A stretch of 64,000 nt of DNA from Bradyrhizobium betae (lineage in GTDB: Bacteria; Pseudomonadota; Alphaproteobacteria; Rhizobiales; Xanthobacteraceae): contig NZ_CP044543.1 of the NCBI RefSeq assembly GCF_008932115.1, positions 3,850,501 to 3,914,500 of the forward strand, read 5' to 3'. The translations under genes and the position numbers were made by a program. Positions 15,982-24,434 of this stretch are shown here, one piece after another. How positions within the stretch are numbered: position 1 is the stretch's first letter; each line of letters starts with the position of its first letter. The notes under the pieces are model-generated. The model was given only the letters and a program-made list of their open reading frames with translations. It was not told the origin of the DNA and searched no databases.

Positions 15982-18122
15982 CCACTACCTCTCCTTTGAA
16001 CGATGAGCGTGCCGTCTCACGCCTCAGGGTCGATGACGACATCGTTTTGGCTTCGATGCCTCTCAGGGATGGTACCGACCGAGCGGCGCTCTCGCGGTTC
16101 GGCGATGATGTCTGGGATATGGCGCCGGCGATGTTCAACATGGCCAGAAAGGCCTTTCGAACGGTCGACTTCGGCGTGATCCCCTGCGCGGCAGAGCGGT
16201 TGCTTGCGAAGGAATACATCTATGCCTGGATGAATGAACGGCGCGCCGACGGTGAGCCGCGGTTGCGGCCAGTCTCCGGCCATACTGCGCTTGCGACGCT
16301 GCGCCGGTTCCTGGACTTCGTGCGCTCGCGGATCGGCAAGCTCGATCTGGCAAACGTCGATCAGGATTTGATCGATGCATACGCGACCCATCACCGGGCG
16401 CGGCCGATCACGCCGGGGCGCGTGGGTGTGTGCCTCAGGCCCATCGTCCAGCTTCATCGCCTGGCGCCCTATCTGACGTGCGGTGGCATCACCTTCACCC
16501 CGTGGCGCGGCCGACCGGTCTATCGGGCAACCGGCCAGGGAACGCGCTGTTCGGAAAACCGGACCGCGCGCATCCCGGAGCCGGTCATCGGCGCAATGCT
16601 GCGATGGGCCTTGAAATATGTCGAGCACCTCTGCGACGACATCTTCACTGCCCGGGCTGAAGCCGATGCACTGAACAGCCGGTTCGCAGCACGCTCGCGC
16701 GCCCGCCACACGCGGCCCGCGGTAATGCTGGCCTCCTGGATCGACAAGCGTCGCGAGGAAGGAAGAGGCATTCCTGTCTGGGAAAGACCTCTTTCGATCG
16801 GGGGGCTGACCGGCAGATTGTCGCGGGGCGGCAGGTTTGATGGCGAGGTCATCAATCTGAAGCTCCTGACGATGCAATGCGGGCTGCATCTCACCACCGT
16901 CCACAAAGATCCGGCCCTGTTGTCGATGGTTCATGATGCTGTCGACGAGCTTGGGTTCGAGGTGGGCGGGATGGACACGCCGATCTCCCCGGATCCCGAC
17001 ACGGGGCGACCGTGGCGGGAGCGCTTCGATGCCATCAGCCTGGCGCGGGAAGAACGGCACCTGCAGACGGCCGCCTATATCGTGTGTTGCTATCTGACGG
17101 GCATGCGCGACGGTGAGGTGCAGTCGCTGCGATCCGGCTGCCTGAAACGGAATCTCGACCGGGACGGGCGAACAGAAAGGCTGGCGATTGAGGGCGTGAC
17201 CTGGAAGGATCGCGGCGCTCGCGGCGAACAGGTCGAATGGATCACCATCGAGGCCGCCGTCCAGGCGATCGGGGTTGCCGAGCGTCTTTCGGAACGATTC
17301 CGCCGGAATGCGGGGACAGAGCGGCTATGGCTTGCCCTTGACGACCGCGAGACGAACAATGCCGAGACGCCGATACTCATCGCCAAGAAGATCAACCAAT
17401 TCCGAGAACATCTCGATGAGCGATATGGCGCGGACGATAGTCCTGTGATCCCCCGAGTGGGAGAAGACGTCTGGCGCTTCAACACCCGTCAGTTCAGGCG
17501 AACGCTGGCCTGGTACATCGCGAACCGGCCCTTCGGGGTTGTCGCCGGCAAAATCCAGTACAAGCACGCCTCCGTGGCCATGTTCAACGGCTATGCCGGC
17601 TCGTCCGCATCCGGCTTCAGGCAGGAGGTCGAACAGGAACTGGCGCTCGGACAACTCGACGACATCATCGACTACTTCGAAAACCATCGACGCGGTCACG
17701 GTCCAGGCGGACCCGCCGGTAAGCGCGTCGGCGTGGAACTGGAGCGGGTCGGCCGCGAACTCGGCCCGCTTCCGGGGCAACTGGCCGATCGCAAGCGCCT
17801 GAAGGCGATGCTGGCGCATCTGGCGCGCACGCTGCATGTCGGATATCTGAACGACTGCTTCTTCGACCCATTGACGGCGCTCTGCCTGCGGGAGTCTGAG
17901 AAACCTTCAGCCTCGGTGCCGGTCCTGTCGCGATGCGCGCCCGACCGATGTCCCAACGCCTGCCTCGTCGAGCGACATCTCCCGCCATGGGAAGCCTCCA
18001 TTGCACAGGCGGAGGATCTTCTCGCCGACAAGCGTCTCTCCCCGCTGCAACGCGAAGCGCTGCGCCTGGACAACGACAGAAAACGCAGGCTCATCGCGCC
18101 GTTGAAGGAACGCACATCATGA
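15978..18122 (+). CDS. Tyrosine recombinase 3 of the cassette
   Basis: A 714-residue integrase-like protein. The catalytic region has Arg in CCYLTGMRDGEVQSLRSG (about residue 376), TRQFRRTLAWY in place of the HxLRRT box, and a late YKHASVAMFNGYAG with His and candidate Tyr (about 531-538). The C-terminus is Cys-rich (CAPDRCPNACLVERH), as in protein 2. It is longer than common recombinases because of an N-terminal domain and an insertion around residues 210-330. It overlaps gene 2 by ATGA and the small gene 4 by ATGA, so all four products are likely made together. Confidence 0.85.
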   Translation: MTTTSPLNDERAVSRLRVDDDIVLASMPLRDGTDRAALSRFGDDVWDMAPAMFNMARKAFRTVDFGVIPCAAERLLAKEYIYAWMNERRADGEPRLRPVSGHTALATLRRFLDFVRSRIGKLDLANVDQDLIDAYATHHRARPITPGRVGVCLRPIVQLHRLAPYLTCGGITFTPWRGRPVYRATGQGTRCSENRTARIPEPVIGAMLRWALKYVEHLCDDIFTARAEADALNSRFAARSRARHTRPAVMLASWIDKRREEGRGIPVWERPLSIGGLTGRLSRGGRFDGEVINLKLLTMQCGLHLTTVHKDPALLSMVHDAVDELGFEVGGMDTPISPDPDTGRPWRERFDAISLAREERHLQTAAYIVCCYLTGMRDGEVQSLRSGCLKRNLDRDGRTERLAIEGVTWKDRGARGEQVEWITIEAAVQAIGVAERLSERFRRNAGTERLWLALDDRETNNAETPILIAKKINQFREHLDERYGADDSPVIPRVGEDVWRFNTRQFRRTLAWYIANRPFGVVAGKIQYKHASVAMFNGYAGSSASGFRQEVEQELALGQLDDIIDYFENHRRGHGPGGPAGKRVGVELERVGRELGPLPGQLADRKRLKAMLAHLARTLHVGYLNDCFFDPLTALCLRESEKPSASVPVLSRCAPDRCPNACLVERHLPPWEASIAQAEDLLADKRLSPLQREALRLDNDRKRRLIAPLKERTS

Positions 18123-18493
18123 AGCCGGTCAGTGCAGCCACGGAACAGGCGCTTCGTGAGGCGATGGCGCGCCTCCTTTATGGGTGCCCCCGCGTGGCTG
18201 ATGGCAGGCTGACGGTTGTGAATCTGGCCATCGAGGCAGGTGTCAGTCGCGCGACCGCGAACCGCGCTTCCGAGGTGCTGGAAGCCTTCCGCCATGCAGT
18301 TGCCGAGTCGAGAGCCCGGCGCAACGCGACGGATCGGCCGGCGGGGACGGCCCGGGCCGAACAGGAGCGGCGCGCCGTCGAAACCGTGCTCGCCCAGCAT
18401 CGTCAAGTCCGCGCGCTGTGCCAGCTTATGGAACGGCGGCGCGATAACCGCACCGCCGACGTCATACCGATCATCGGCAGGAAACGCCCTTGA
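18119..18493 (+). CDS. Small TnpC-like protein of the recombinase cassette
   Basis: A 124-residue protein, close to the 125 residues of Tn554 TnpC. Residues 25-50 look like an HTH (VVNLAIEAGVSRATANRASE), followed by a charged helical stretch (RRNATDRPAGTARAEQERRA) likely to be a coiled coil. In Tn554 TnpC affects orientation and efficiency of insertion; the same role here is inference from position and size. The stop lies 12 bp from the convergent merBA-2 stop. Confidence 0.75.
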   Translation: MKPVSAATEQALREAMARLLYGCPRVADGRLTVVNLAIEAGVSRATANRASEVLEAFRHAVAESRARRNATDRPAGTARAEQERRAVETVLAQHRQVRALCQLMERRRDNRTADVIPIIGRKRP

Positions 18494-18505
18494 CGCCGAT
18501 TGTGC

Positions 18506-20743
18506 TCACCCGGCGCAGCAGGAGAGTTTGGCGATGTCCTTGCCGAACGAAAGTGCTGCGAGCTTCAGCCCCTCGACCGTGGTGAGGTAAGGAAAGATCG
18601 TGTCCGCGAGGTCATCGACGGTGAGACCCTGGCGGATCGCGAGAGCCGCGGTCTGAATGCTGTCGGCACCTTCCGGCGCGAGGATGTGGGCGCCGAGCAA
18701 ACGACCGCCAGCAGCATCGGCCACGAGCTTGATAAGCCCACGAGTGTCGCGGGCGGCGAGTGCGCGCGGCACCTGATCGAGACCGATCGTCGAAACGCGG
18801 ATCTCATGCCCGGCCGCACGCGCCGCCGCCTCGGTGAGACCTACGCTTGCGACCTGCGGATCGGTGAAGACGATAGCGGGCATGGCGCTGTTATCGTAGC
18901 GCAGGCTGTCGCCATTGAGGGCGTTCTTGGCGGCGAGCTTGGCGCCATAGGCGGCCATGTAGACGAACTGGTCGCGGCCGGTGACGTCGCCGGCGGCATA
19001 GACGCCAGCCTTGGTCGTGCGCATGCGGTCGTCGACCACGATGCCGCCCTTCGCCGAGACGGTGATCCCGTGCTCGGCCAGCCCAAGGCCTTCGATGTTG
19101 GGCGTGCGGCCCGTGGTGATCAGCACCTGATCGGCGTCGATCTGGACATCGTGACCGTCACGCGTGACGGTCAGTGACGCTCGGCCCTCGGTTTTGCGGA
19201 TCGCGCGGTAAGCGATGCCGGAGATAACGGTGATGCCTTCATCCTCGAAATACCCCGTGAGCGCCGCGCCGATCTCGGGCTCGGCCTCGGGGAGCAGTCG
19301 GGACCGGCAGACGAGGGTCACCTTGACGCCGGCACGGGCGAACATCTGGGCGAGCTCCGCGCCGATATAACCGCCGCCGATCACCAGCAGCGATCGCGGC
19401 AGTTCCTCGAGGTCGAGCGCCGTCGTACTGGTGAGATACGGTACGGTCTCGAGGCCAGGAATAGCAGGAACTGCCGGCCGCGCGCCGGTTGCGATAATGA
19501 TCTTGCCAGCGGCAATACGCGCGCCGTCAACTTCGACACCGCCGTCGAGGAGGCGAGCCGGCCCGTCGCGATAGGCGATACCATTGTACGCGGGGAGCAG
19601 GTCCGCGTATTTGGCCTGGCGCAGCCCAGACACGAGCGTGTCCTTCTGACGAACGGTTCCGCGCCAGTCTGTCAGTTCGGCTTCAGCAGTAATGCCGGCA
19701 AAACGTGCCGCCACGCGAGCGTTATGAAGCGTCTCGGCCGCGCGGATCAGGGTCTTCGACGGCACGCAGCCGACATTGACGCAGGTGCCGCCGATGGTGC
19801 CACTGCCGATGAGCGCCACCTGTGCGCCCTGATCGGCGGCCGTGATCGAGGCCGAGAAGCCGGCCGAGCCGGCGCCGATGACGACGAGATCGTAAGCGCC
19901 TCCATTGCGACCGTTTGTGCGCAAGGGTCGGTTGGCGACCACCAGGCTCTTCGACGCCACATCGAGACCAGCGAGGCTCGGCCCGAACAGAGCACGGCCG
20001 GCTTCCAGTCCTTCCTCGATCGACAGCCGGAAACCTGGCTCGTCGGTGGAACGTTCGTCGCGCCAGGCGGAAAGATGCTCGTCCGAGCAGAAAAAAGCGG
20101 TCGTCGCGCAGAGCGAGCTCGCGGCGCAGCCGCCTTCATAACGGACGCTCTGCCACATGACGGCCGACTGTGGCTCGACGTCGGCGAGTGCCCGCCCTCG
20201 GTCCTGCGTGGTGATCCGGATCAGTGCGCCGCAATGGCCGCAGGGCGAGGCGATCGCGGTGTCGCGATCGGTCATGGCACCGATGCCCAGCGCGTCGACC
20301 GCGCACATTGCATTCAGCGTGCGTCCGTCCAGAGTGACCCGATGGCCGGTGTTATGATCGCTGAACGGATAGGCGCCGACGATCAGCTCGCCATCGAGAA
20401 CGACGAGGTCGCGCCGGCGGAGCTCGTCGAGCAGTGGCCGGATGACCATCTCACTGAGTTTTGTACGCTCCGCAAGCGCGCTTATGGTCGGGGCACCCCC
20501 GTGGTCGGCGTAGAGTCGGAGCAACGCAACACGCACCCTGTCGGTGGCGGGATCGTAACCGCTCCAGCGATTGAGCACGTGGTCGGACCCGACCATCGCC
20601 TGCAGAGCGTTCTTGACCACAGGCGACGTGACCGCCGACCAATCCGGAAACGTTACGCCCGGTCGAACGGCAAAGCTCGCCAGTGTCGCGGGCTGAGAAA
20701 CGGCCGGGTTGTCCCGGGAGGAGGTTGCACAGCAATCGTTCAT
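18506..20743 (-). CDS. merA: MerB-MerA fusion: organomercurial lyase / mercuric reductase, copy 2
   Basis: A 745-residue fusion with the architecture of copy 1. The MerB part has NAMCAVDALGIG and SSLCATTAFFCSDEH; the MerA part has VVIGAGSAGFSASI, GGTCVNVGCVPSKTL, VIGGGYIGAELAQMF and KLSCCAG. ATG 20743 overlaps the merF-2 stop as ATGA. Compared with copy 1 it lacks a few residues in the linker between domains (VASKSLVVANRP). By eye the two proteins are near 90 percent identical, so the copies are neither recent perfect duplicates nor unrelated. It converges on the recombinase cassette with only 12 bp between stops. Confidence 0.93.
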   Translation of the reverse strand: MNDCCATSSRDNPAVSQPATLASFAVRPGVTFPDWSAVTSPVVKNALQAMVGSDHVLNRWSGYDPATDRVRVALLRLYADHGGAPTISALAERTKLSEMVIRPLLDELRRRDLVVLDGELIVGAYPFSDHNTGHRVTLDGRTLNAMCAVDALGIGAMTDRDTAIASPCGHCGALIRITTQDRGRALADVEPQSAVMWQSVRYEGGCAASSLCATTAFFCSDEHLSAWRDERSTDEPGFRLSIEEGLEAGRALFGPSLAGLDVASKSLVVANRPLRTNGRNGGAYDLVVIGAGSAGFSASITAADQGAQVALIGSGTIGGTCVNVGCVPSKTLIRAAETLHNARVAARFAGITAEAELTDWRGTVRQKDTLVSGLRQAKYADLLPAYNGIAYRDGPARLLDGGVEVDGARIAAGKIIIATGARPAVPAIPGLETVPYLTSTTALDLEELPRSLLVIGGGYIGAELAQMFARAGVKVTLVCRSRLLPEAEPEIGAALTGYFEDEGITVISGIAYRAIRKTEGRASLTVTRDGHDVQIDADQVLITTGRTPNIEGLGLAEHGITVSAKGGIVVDDRMRTTKAGVYAAGDVTGRDQFVYMAAYGAKLAAKNALNGDSLRYDNSAMPAIVFTDPQVASVGLTEAAARAAGHEIRVSTIGLDQVPRALAARDTRGLIKLVADAAGGRLLGAHILAPEGADSIQTAALAIRQGLTVDDLADTIFPYLTTVEGLKLAALSFGKDIAKLSCCAG

Positions 20744-20988
20744 GGCTTCACGCCTTCCTTGCGAATCTTCGTCTCATAGGCCGTGGCTCTTGCCCGGCGA
20801 TGATGGGGCCCCCACGCGCCGAAGCCGAAGCCCGCGACGATCAGGGGAAGCACCACTGCACCCACACCTGTCAGCCACGTGCCAAGACCCGCCAGAGACA
20901 GGCCGACGGCGAGGAGCGGCGCCGCGCAGCAGATCGCGGCGAGGACGGCGCCAACGGCACCTGCGCGGATTACGGCGCGATCAGTCAT
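20740..20988 (-). CDS. merF: MerF mercury transporter, copy 2
   Basis: An 82-residue inner-membrane protein with two predicted helices and the Cys pair AAICCAAP in helix 1. The C-terminal second Cys pair of classical MerF is gone completely (ARATAYETK). The start directly adjoins the merP-2 stop and the end overlaps merBA-2 by ATGA. Confidence 0.87.
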   Translation of the reverse strand: MTDRAVIRAGAVGAVLAAICCAAPLLAVGLSLAGLGTWLTGVGAVVLPLIVAGFGFGAWGPHHRRARATAYETKIRKEGVKP

Positions 20989-21282
20989 CTAGCTGCCTTG
21001 CTGCGTCGGGTGGGCCGGATAACCAGCATTCATGCTGGCGGCTGCGATGGCATCGGTGCTCGTCTTAGCGTCGTCGAAGGTCACGGTCGCGGACTTCGCC
21101 TCGAAGGAGACGGTCACCTTCGCGACACCGGGGATTGCCGCCATCGTGGTCTTCACGATGTAGGGGCACGAGGCGCAGGTCATGTTGTCGACGGCAAACG
21201 TCACAGTGCGTTCGGCGGCGAAGGCGGCAGGCGCAGTCATCACCGACGCGATCAAAGTGAAAGCGCTCAAACTCTTCCTCAT
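20989..21282 (-). CDS. merP: MerP periplasmic mercury-binding protein, copy 2
   Basis: A 97-residue protein with signal peptide (MRKSLSAFTLIASVMTAPAAFA) and HMA motif MTCASC. It is about 80 percent identical by eye to copy 1, with most changes outside the metal-binding region. A longer in-frame extension upstream (to 21591) overlaps merT and has no family match, so ATG 21282 is used. Confidence 0.92.
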   Translation of the reverse strand: MRKSLSAFTLIASVMTAPAAFAAERTVTFAVDNMTCASCPYIVKTTMAAIPGVAKVTVSFEAKSATVTFDDAKTSTDAIAAASMNAGYPAHPTQQGS

Positions 21283-21302
21283 GGGGTAGTCTCCTCTTGG
21301 TG

Positions 21303-21728
21303 TCAGGCGGAAAGCAGCAGCGGCGCGACGTAGTCGAAGGCGAAAGCAGCGGCGACGAGTACGGTCGCGAACCAGAGCGCGATCTGAACGAGGCGGCTGG
21401 GGACGGCGCGCGTGCAGGCAGCCCCATCGGCACAGGCCTGTCGCGGCTTCCAGTAGACAAGGTAGAAGCCGTAGCCGAGCATGCCCGCCGTTGCGGCGAC
21501 AAACAGTGGCTTGTAGGGCGCAAGCGCCGTCAGATTGCCGATCCAGGCGCCGCCGATGCCGAGGCTGAACAGGACGAGCGGAATGATGCAACAGGACGAG
21601 GCGGCGATGGCGCCGAGTATGCCGCCGACGGCGACCAGGCGCTGTCGCCCGGCCTCGCTTCGCTCTGGCGTCGTCAGGTTTGCCGCAGTCGGTGCAACGT
21701 CTGCTGGTCCGTGTCGGGATGCATTCAT
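21303..21728 (-). CDS. merT: MerT mercuric transport protein, copy 2
   Basis: A 141-residue inner-membrane protein with three predicted helices, SSCCIIP in helix 1 and the loop cysteines (RQACADGAACT). It takes Hg(II) from MerP into the cytoplasm. It is the first gene of operon 2, with merP 20 bp downstream as in copy 1. Confidence 0.92.
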   Translation of the reverse strand: MNASRHGPADVAPTAANLTTPERSEAGRQRLVAVGGILGAIAASSCCIIPLVLFSLGIGGAWIGNLTALAPYKPLFVAATAGMLGYGFYLVYWKPRQACADGAACTRAVPSRLVQIALWFATVLVAAAFAFDYVAPLLLSA

Positions 21729-21769
21729 GTTCGACCTCGCTCTTCTTGTCGAAAACCTATCCAGGCGCT

Positions 21770-21800
21770 AATGTGCGGTCTGTAGCAACTACAGGGTCAA
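21770..21800 (-). promoter_or_regulatory. merT promoter and MerR operator, copy 2
   Basis: On the minus strand, TTGACC (21800-21795) and CACATT (21775-21770) are 19 bp apart, with the dyad CTGTAG-CAA-CTACAG (21780-21794) in the spacer. Only the central triplet differs from the copy 1 dyad, so either MerR could act on both operons. Confidence 0.8.
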
Positions 21801-21813
21801 GGGGTATTTTTGG

Positions 21814-22254
21814 ATGCGCGATCACGCTGGCGTGAAAGGCCTCAAGCGCGCCGAACTCGCACAGCGCACAGGGTGCAATCTGGAGACGGTCCGCTATTAC
21901 GAGAAGGTCGGCCTCCTGCCGGAGCCGCCGCGCACGGCGAGCGGCTATCGCAGCTACGACAGCACCCACGAGCGACGGCTTCGCTTCGTCTTGCGGGCGC
22001 GCGAGCTCGGCTTCTCCCTCGATGAAGTCCGTGAACTGCTGCGCCTCGTCGACGAGCGCGACCAGCCCTGCGCCGAGGCAAGCGCCGTTGCCGCCGCGCA
22101 TCTCGACGACGTGCGTGAAAAGATCGCCGACCTGAAACGCATGGAGCGAGTGCTGAAGGACGTGGTGGCCCAATGCACAGAAGGCAATCGGCGGGAATGT
22201 CCGCTGATCGAGACGCTGTTCCGGGAGCCGGCGAGCTCAGCGAAATGCCAGTGA
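21814..22254 (+). CDS. merR: MerR mercury-responsive regulator, copy 2
   Basis: A 146-residue MerR with winged HTH (ETVRYYEKVGLLPEPPRT) and the three Hg-binding cysteines C86, C121 and C129. It is close to 90 percent identical by eye to copy 1, with a longer C-terminus (REPASSAKCQ). It is divergent from merT-2. Its 3' end overlaps a small convergent gene by 18 bp. Confidence 0.93.
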   Translation: MRDHAGVKGLKRAELAQRTGCNLETVRYYEKVGLLPEPPRTASGYRSYDSTHERRLRFVLRARELGFSLDEVRELLRLVDERDQPCAEASAVAAAHLDDVREKIADLKRMERVLKDVVAQCTEGNRRECPLIETLFREPASSAKCQ

Positions 22255-22374
22255 GACAGCTTGACTGTTCAGATAAACGCCGAGGCTGCCGTCACCGGCC
22301 TGGAAGATCACGATGGTGACCATCAGCGTCGTGGCGAGGCTGAAGGCGAAGGCGTGCGCTTGGTTGAGGGACAT
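22237..22374 (-). CDS. Small membrane protein, 45 residues, unknown
   Basis: The protein starts MSLNQAHAFAFSLATTLMVT and continues IVIFQAGDGSLGVYL. It has one predicted transmembrane helix. ATG 22374 has AGGAG nine bases upstream, which is why I choose it over a longer frame. It overlaps the end of merR-2 tail to tail. No family is recognised; it could be spurious, but hydrophobic pattern and ribosome site favour a real small protein. Confidence 0.5.
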   Translation of the reverse strand: MSLNQAHAFAFSLATTLMVTIVIFQAGDGSLGVYLNSQAVSLAFR

Positions 22375-22804
22375 CGTTCCGGCTCCTGTCTGGAGGCGGG
22401 GGACCATCCCCCGCGTGACAGGCGCCCGATGTGTCCGGGCGAAGGCCGCAATCACCGCGCAGGCGAAGCCGCAGCGGCGGCATGCGCGCATAGCCGACCC
22501 TTTACGGGTTGATGGCGTCAGGCCCTCGGCCGGACCAAGGATCAGCGCAAGGACAAGGGGGCTGGTCCGACGTCTGGACCGGAGGCTTGGCTGGATTCTC
22601 CAGTACGACGCGCCTCGATCTTTATTGGTTGGTCAGGACATAGCCTCGCGGATCGCTGTTCGGCCGGCACCTGCCTCTCGACCCGTGACGAAGGGCTGCG
22701 GTTACCCCCGTCAGAAGCGGAGTTGAGGCTGGGCGCCAACGCCCATGGTCCCGGCCGTGGGCAGGCGGCTTGACGCTCGATATGCACCGACATACATATG
22801 CATC
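22375..22804. other. Non-coding stretch before the arsR-like gene
   Basis: No convincing gene. It contains the left copy of a 43-bp imperfect direct repeat (22507-22549) and probably the promoter of the ArsR-family operon near its right end. Confidence 0.45.
22507..22549. repeat. 43-bp imperfect direct repeat, left copy
   Basis: It matches 24863-24905 at about 38 of 43 positions: shared GGTTGATGGCGTCA, then CGGACCAAGGATCAGCGCA. The two copies flank the ArsR, SRPBCC, RibD-like and GFA genes. It may be a trace of the event that inserted this module, or the shared 3' end of two lost genes. Confidence 0.7.
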
Positions 22805-22812
22805 ATGATGCA
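22799..22812. promoter_or_regulatory. 14-bp palindrome over the arsR-like start codon
   Basis: TGCATCATGATGCA is a perfect palindrome containing the start codon ATGATG of the ArsR-family gene. ArsR-type repressors often bind AT-rich dyads near their own start, so it is a candidate autoregulatory operator. Confidence 0.45.
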
Positions 22813-23143
22813 ACAAAGCGTTTTCCAGACATTGGCCGACCCGACGCGGCTTCGTATCGTCGAAGCGCTAGCAGCCGGGGAACAGGCGGTGGGCGACCTC
22901 GTTCGTGCCGTGGACATCGATCAGTCCGGCGTTTCGCGGCACCTGAGAATCCTCGGGGAAGCGGGATTCGTCGTCATGAGGCCCGATGGGGCAAGGCGCC
23001 TCTACTCGCTCCGACCTGAGCCGTTCCATGCGATCGACGACTGGGTTCGAAGCTATCGCAGGCTTTGGGAGGGCCGGCTCGATCGTTTCGATGCAGCTCT
23101 GGCGCGACGGGGGAGCGCGCGGCAATCCGAGGGTGAGAAGTGA
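22805..23143 (+). CDS. ArsR-family winged-helix regulator
   Basis: A 112-residue repressor with the ArsR winged HTH: FQTLADPTRLRIVEALAAGE, VGDLVRAVDIDQSGVSRHLR and ILGEAGFVVMRPDGARRLYSL. It lacks the metal-binding CxC motif, so it is of the non-metal type usually paired with SRPBCC genes. The ATG at 22805 (or 22808) lies in a 14-bp palindrome. It is first of a three-gene operon, with the next start overlapping its stop as TGATG. Confidence 0.88.
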   Translation: MMQQSVFQTLADPTRLRIVEALAAGEQAVGDLVRAVDIDQSGVSRHLRILGEAGFVVMRPDGARRLYSLRPEPFHAIDDWVRSYRRLWEGRLDRFDAALARRGSARQSEGEK

Positions 23144-23658
23144 TGGCGCACCGCAGCGAGCGGGCCGCGGGTCCCATCAGGTTCGAGCGGATCTATGACG
23201 CATCGATCGAGGACGTCTGGGCGCTTTGGACCACGAAAGAAGGGCTGGAGGAGTGGTTCGCACCCGAGGGAATGCGCGTCGAGATGACGGCCCTTCAGCT
23301 GCGGGTCGGCGGCGCCTTTGATTATGTGATGACCGCGGTGGGTGCCGAGCAGGTCGCCTACCTGGCAAACCTCGACATGCGGCAGACCGCGCGGGTGAGC
23401 GGTCGGCTCGTGGAGATAGTGCGCCACCGGCGACTGCGCATCCGCTTCGACATGGACTTCGTCCCCGGCGTCGAGACGTATCCGTATGACATGCTGGTCG
23501 AGATGAGCGTCGAAGCCGGGCGTGTCCGGATGGTCCTTACGGCGGATCGTCATCCGGACCCCGAGATGACAAGCGGCGCAATCCTTGGATTGACCAGCCA
23601 GCTGCAAAAATTCGACCTGGCTATCTCAGCAAGAGCAACAAAGGAGCAACGTCCATAG
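23143..23658 (+). CDS. SRPBCC (AHSA1-type) domain protein
   Basis: A 171-residue protein of the START/Bet v1-like fold: IRFERIYDASIEDVWALWTT, EGLEEWFAPEGMRVEM and RVGGAFDYVMTA near the start, and VEMSVEAGRVRMVLTAD toward the end. The family binds hydrophobic ligands; substrate unknown. ArsR-SRPBCC pairs are common, and the regulator probably controls this gene. ATG 23143 overlaps the arsR stop; the stop overlaps the next GTG as TAGTG. Confidence 0.85.
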   Translation: MAHRSERAAGPIRFERIYDASIEDVWALWTTKEGLEEWFAPEGMRVEMTALQLRVGGAFDYVMTAVGAEQVAYLANLDMRQTARVSGRLVEIVRHRRLRIRFDMDFVPGVETYPYDMLVEMSVEAGRVRMVLTADRHPDPEMTSGAILGLTSQLQKFDLAISARATKEQRP

Positions 23659-24230
23659 TGCGACCCCTTCTCTACTCCATCAACGTGACGATCGACGGTT
23701 GTGTCGACCATAGCGCCGGCTCTACGGACGCGGTGCTTCTGGAGGAGGCGCTGCGTGCAACACATCACCATGCCATAGCGAGCATGGGCCGCGCCGATGC
23801 GCTGCTCTTTGGTCGCGTCACCTACCAGATGATGGAGGAAGCGTGGCGGCTGGAGACGCGGACCTTGACAATGCCCGAGTGGACGGACCCGTTCGCACGG
23901 ACCATTGATGCGATGAAGAAGTACGTCGTTTCCAGCACGCTCGGCGAGGTCGATTGGAACGCGGAGCTGGTCCGTGGCGATTTGGCCGAGGCCGTCCAGG
24001 CGCTTAAACAAGAACCCGGGAAGGCGGTGTTCACCGGTGGCGTCAGGCTCCCAATGGCGTTGGCGGAGCTGGGCCTGATCGACGAGTATGAGTTCGTGGT
24101 CCAGCCCATTATTGTGGGGCGTGGCCCCAGCTTGTTCGCCGGCCTCTCAAAGGTCATAGACTTGAAACTCGTCGATCGGATTGAGCTGAGCTCCGGCGCC
24201 GTGGCTCTGCGCTATGAGCCTAGAAGGTAG
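23658..24230 (+). CDS. RibD C-terminal / dihydrofolate reductase-like protein
   Basis: A 190-residue protein of the RibD_C family: LLYSINVTIDGCVDHSAG, ADALLFGRVTYQMMEEAW, KKYVVSSTLGEVDWN, FTGGVRLPMALAELGLIDEY and QPIIVGRGPSLFAG. The fold is that of dihydrofolate and riboflavin-pathway reductases; members beside ArsR genes are uncharacterised NADPH-dependent reductases. It starts at GTG 23658, overlapping the SRPBCC stop by one base. It is the last gene of the operon. Confidence 0.87.
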   Translation: MRPLLYSINVTIDGCVDHSAGSTDAVLLEEALRATHHHAIASMGRADALLFGRVTYQMMEEAWRLETRTLTMPEWTDPFARTIDAMKKYVVSSTLGEVDWNAELVRGDLAEAVQALKQEPGKAVFTGGVRLPMALAELGLIDEYEFVVQPIIVGRGPSLFAGLSKVIDLKLVDRIELSSGAVALRYEPRR

Positions 24231-24434
24231 GTTGGACGCAGCTCGCAGGCCCCTTTGCTTCCAATCAGATGCACGCCAGGGGCAAATCGGAGTCTTGCGA
24301 CCAATGGTTTAGGTGCCAGCTCCTTTGACGAGTGGCCATTACGTGGCTCCCCGGCCGGGTTGTCGCGGCAGGCACCCAAGGGGGCGTTCGTGTTGTTAAC
24401 TGGCTTTACGTAGCAAGCTGTATGGAGGCGCTGC

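Larger units (their letters stand above)
12668..18493 (+). mobile_element. Four-gene tyrosine-recombinase cassette (Tn554/RIT-like)
   Basis: Three tyrosine-recombinase-like genes and a small HTH/coiled-coil gene overlap pairwise by ATGA and end 12 bp before the convergent merBA-2 stop. The layout resembles Tn554 (tnpA, tnpB and a TnpC of about 125 residues) with one more recombinase, and also the recombinase-in-trio elements. The ends are not resolved. Mercury operon 2 may be its cargo, because homology between the two mer copies stops where this cassette begins. Confidence 0.65.
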
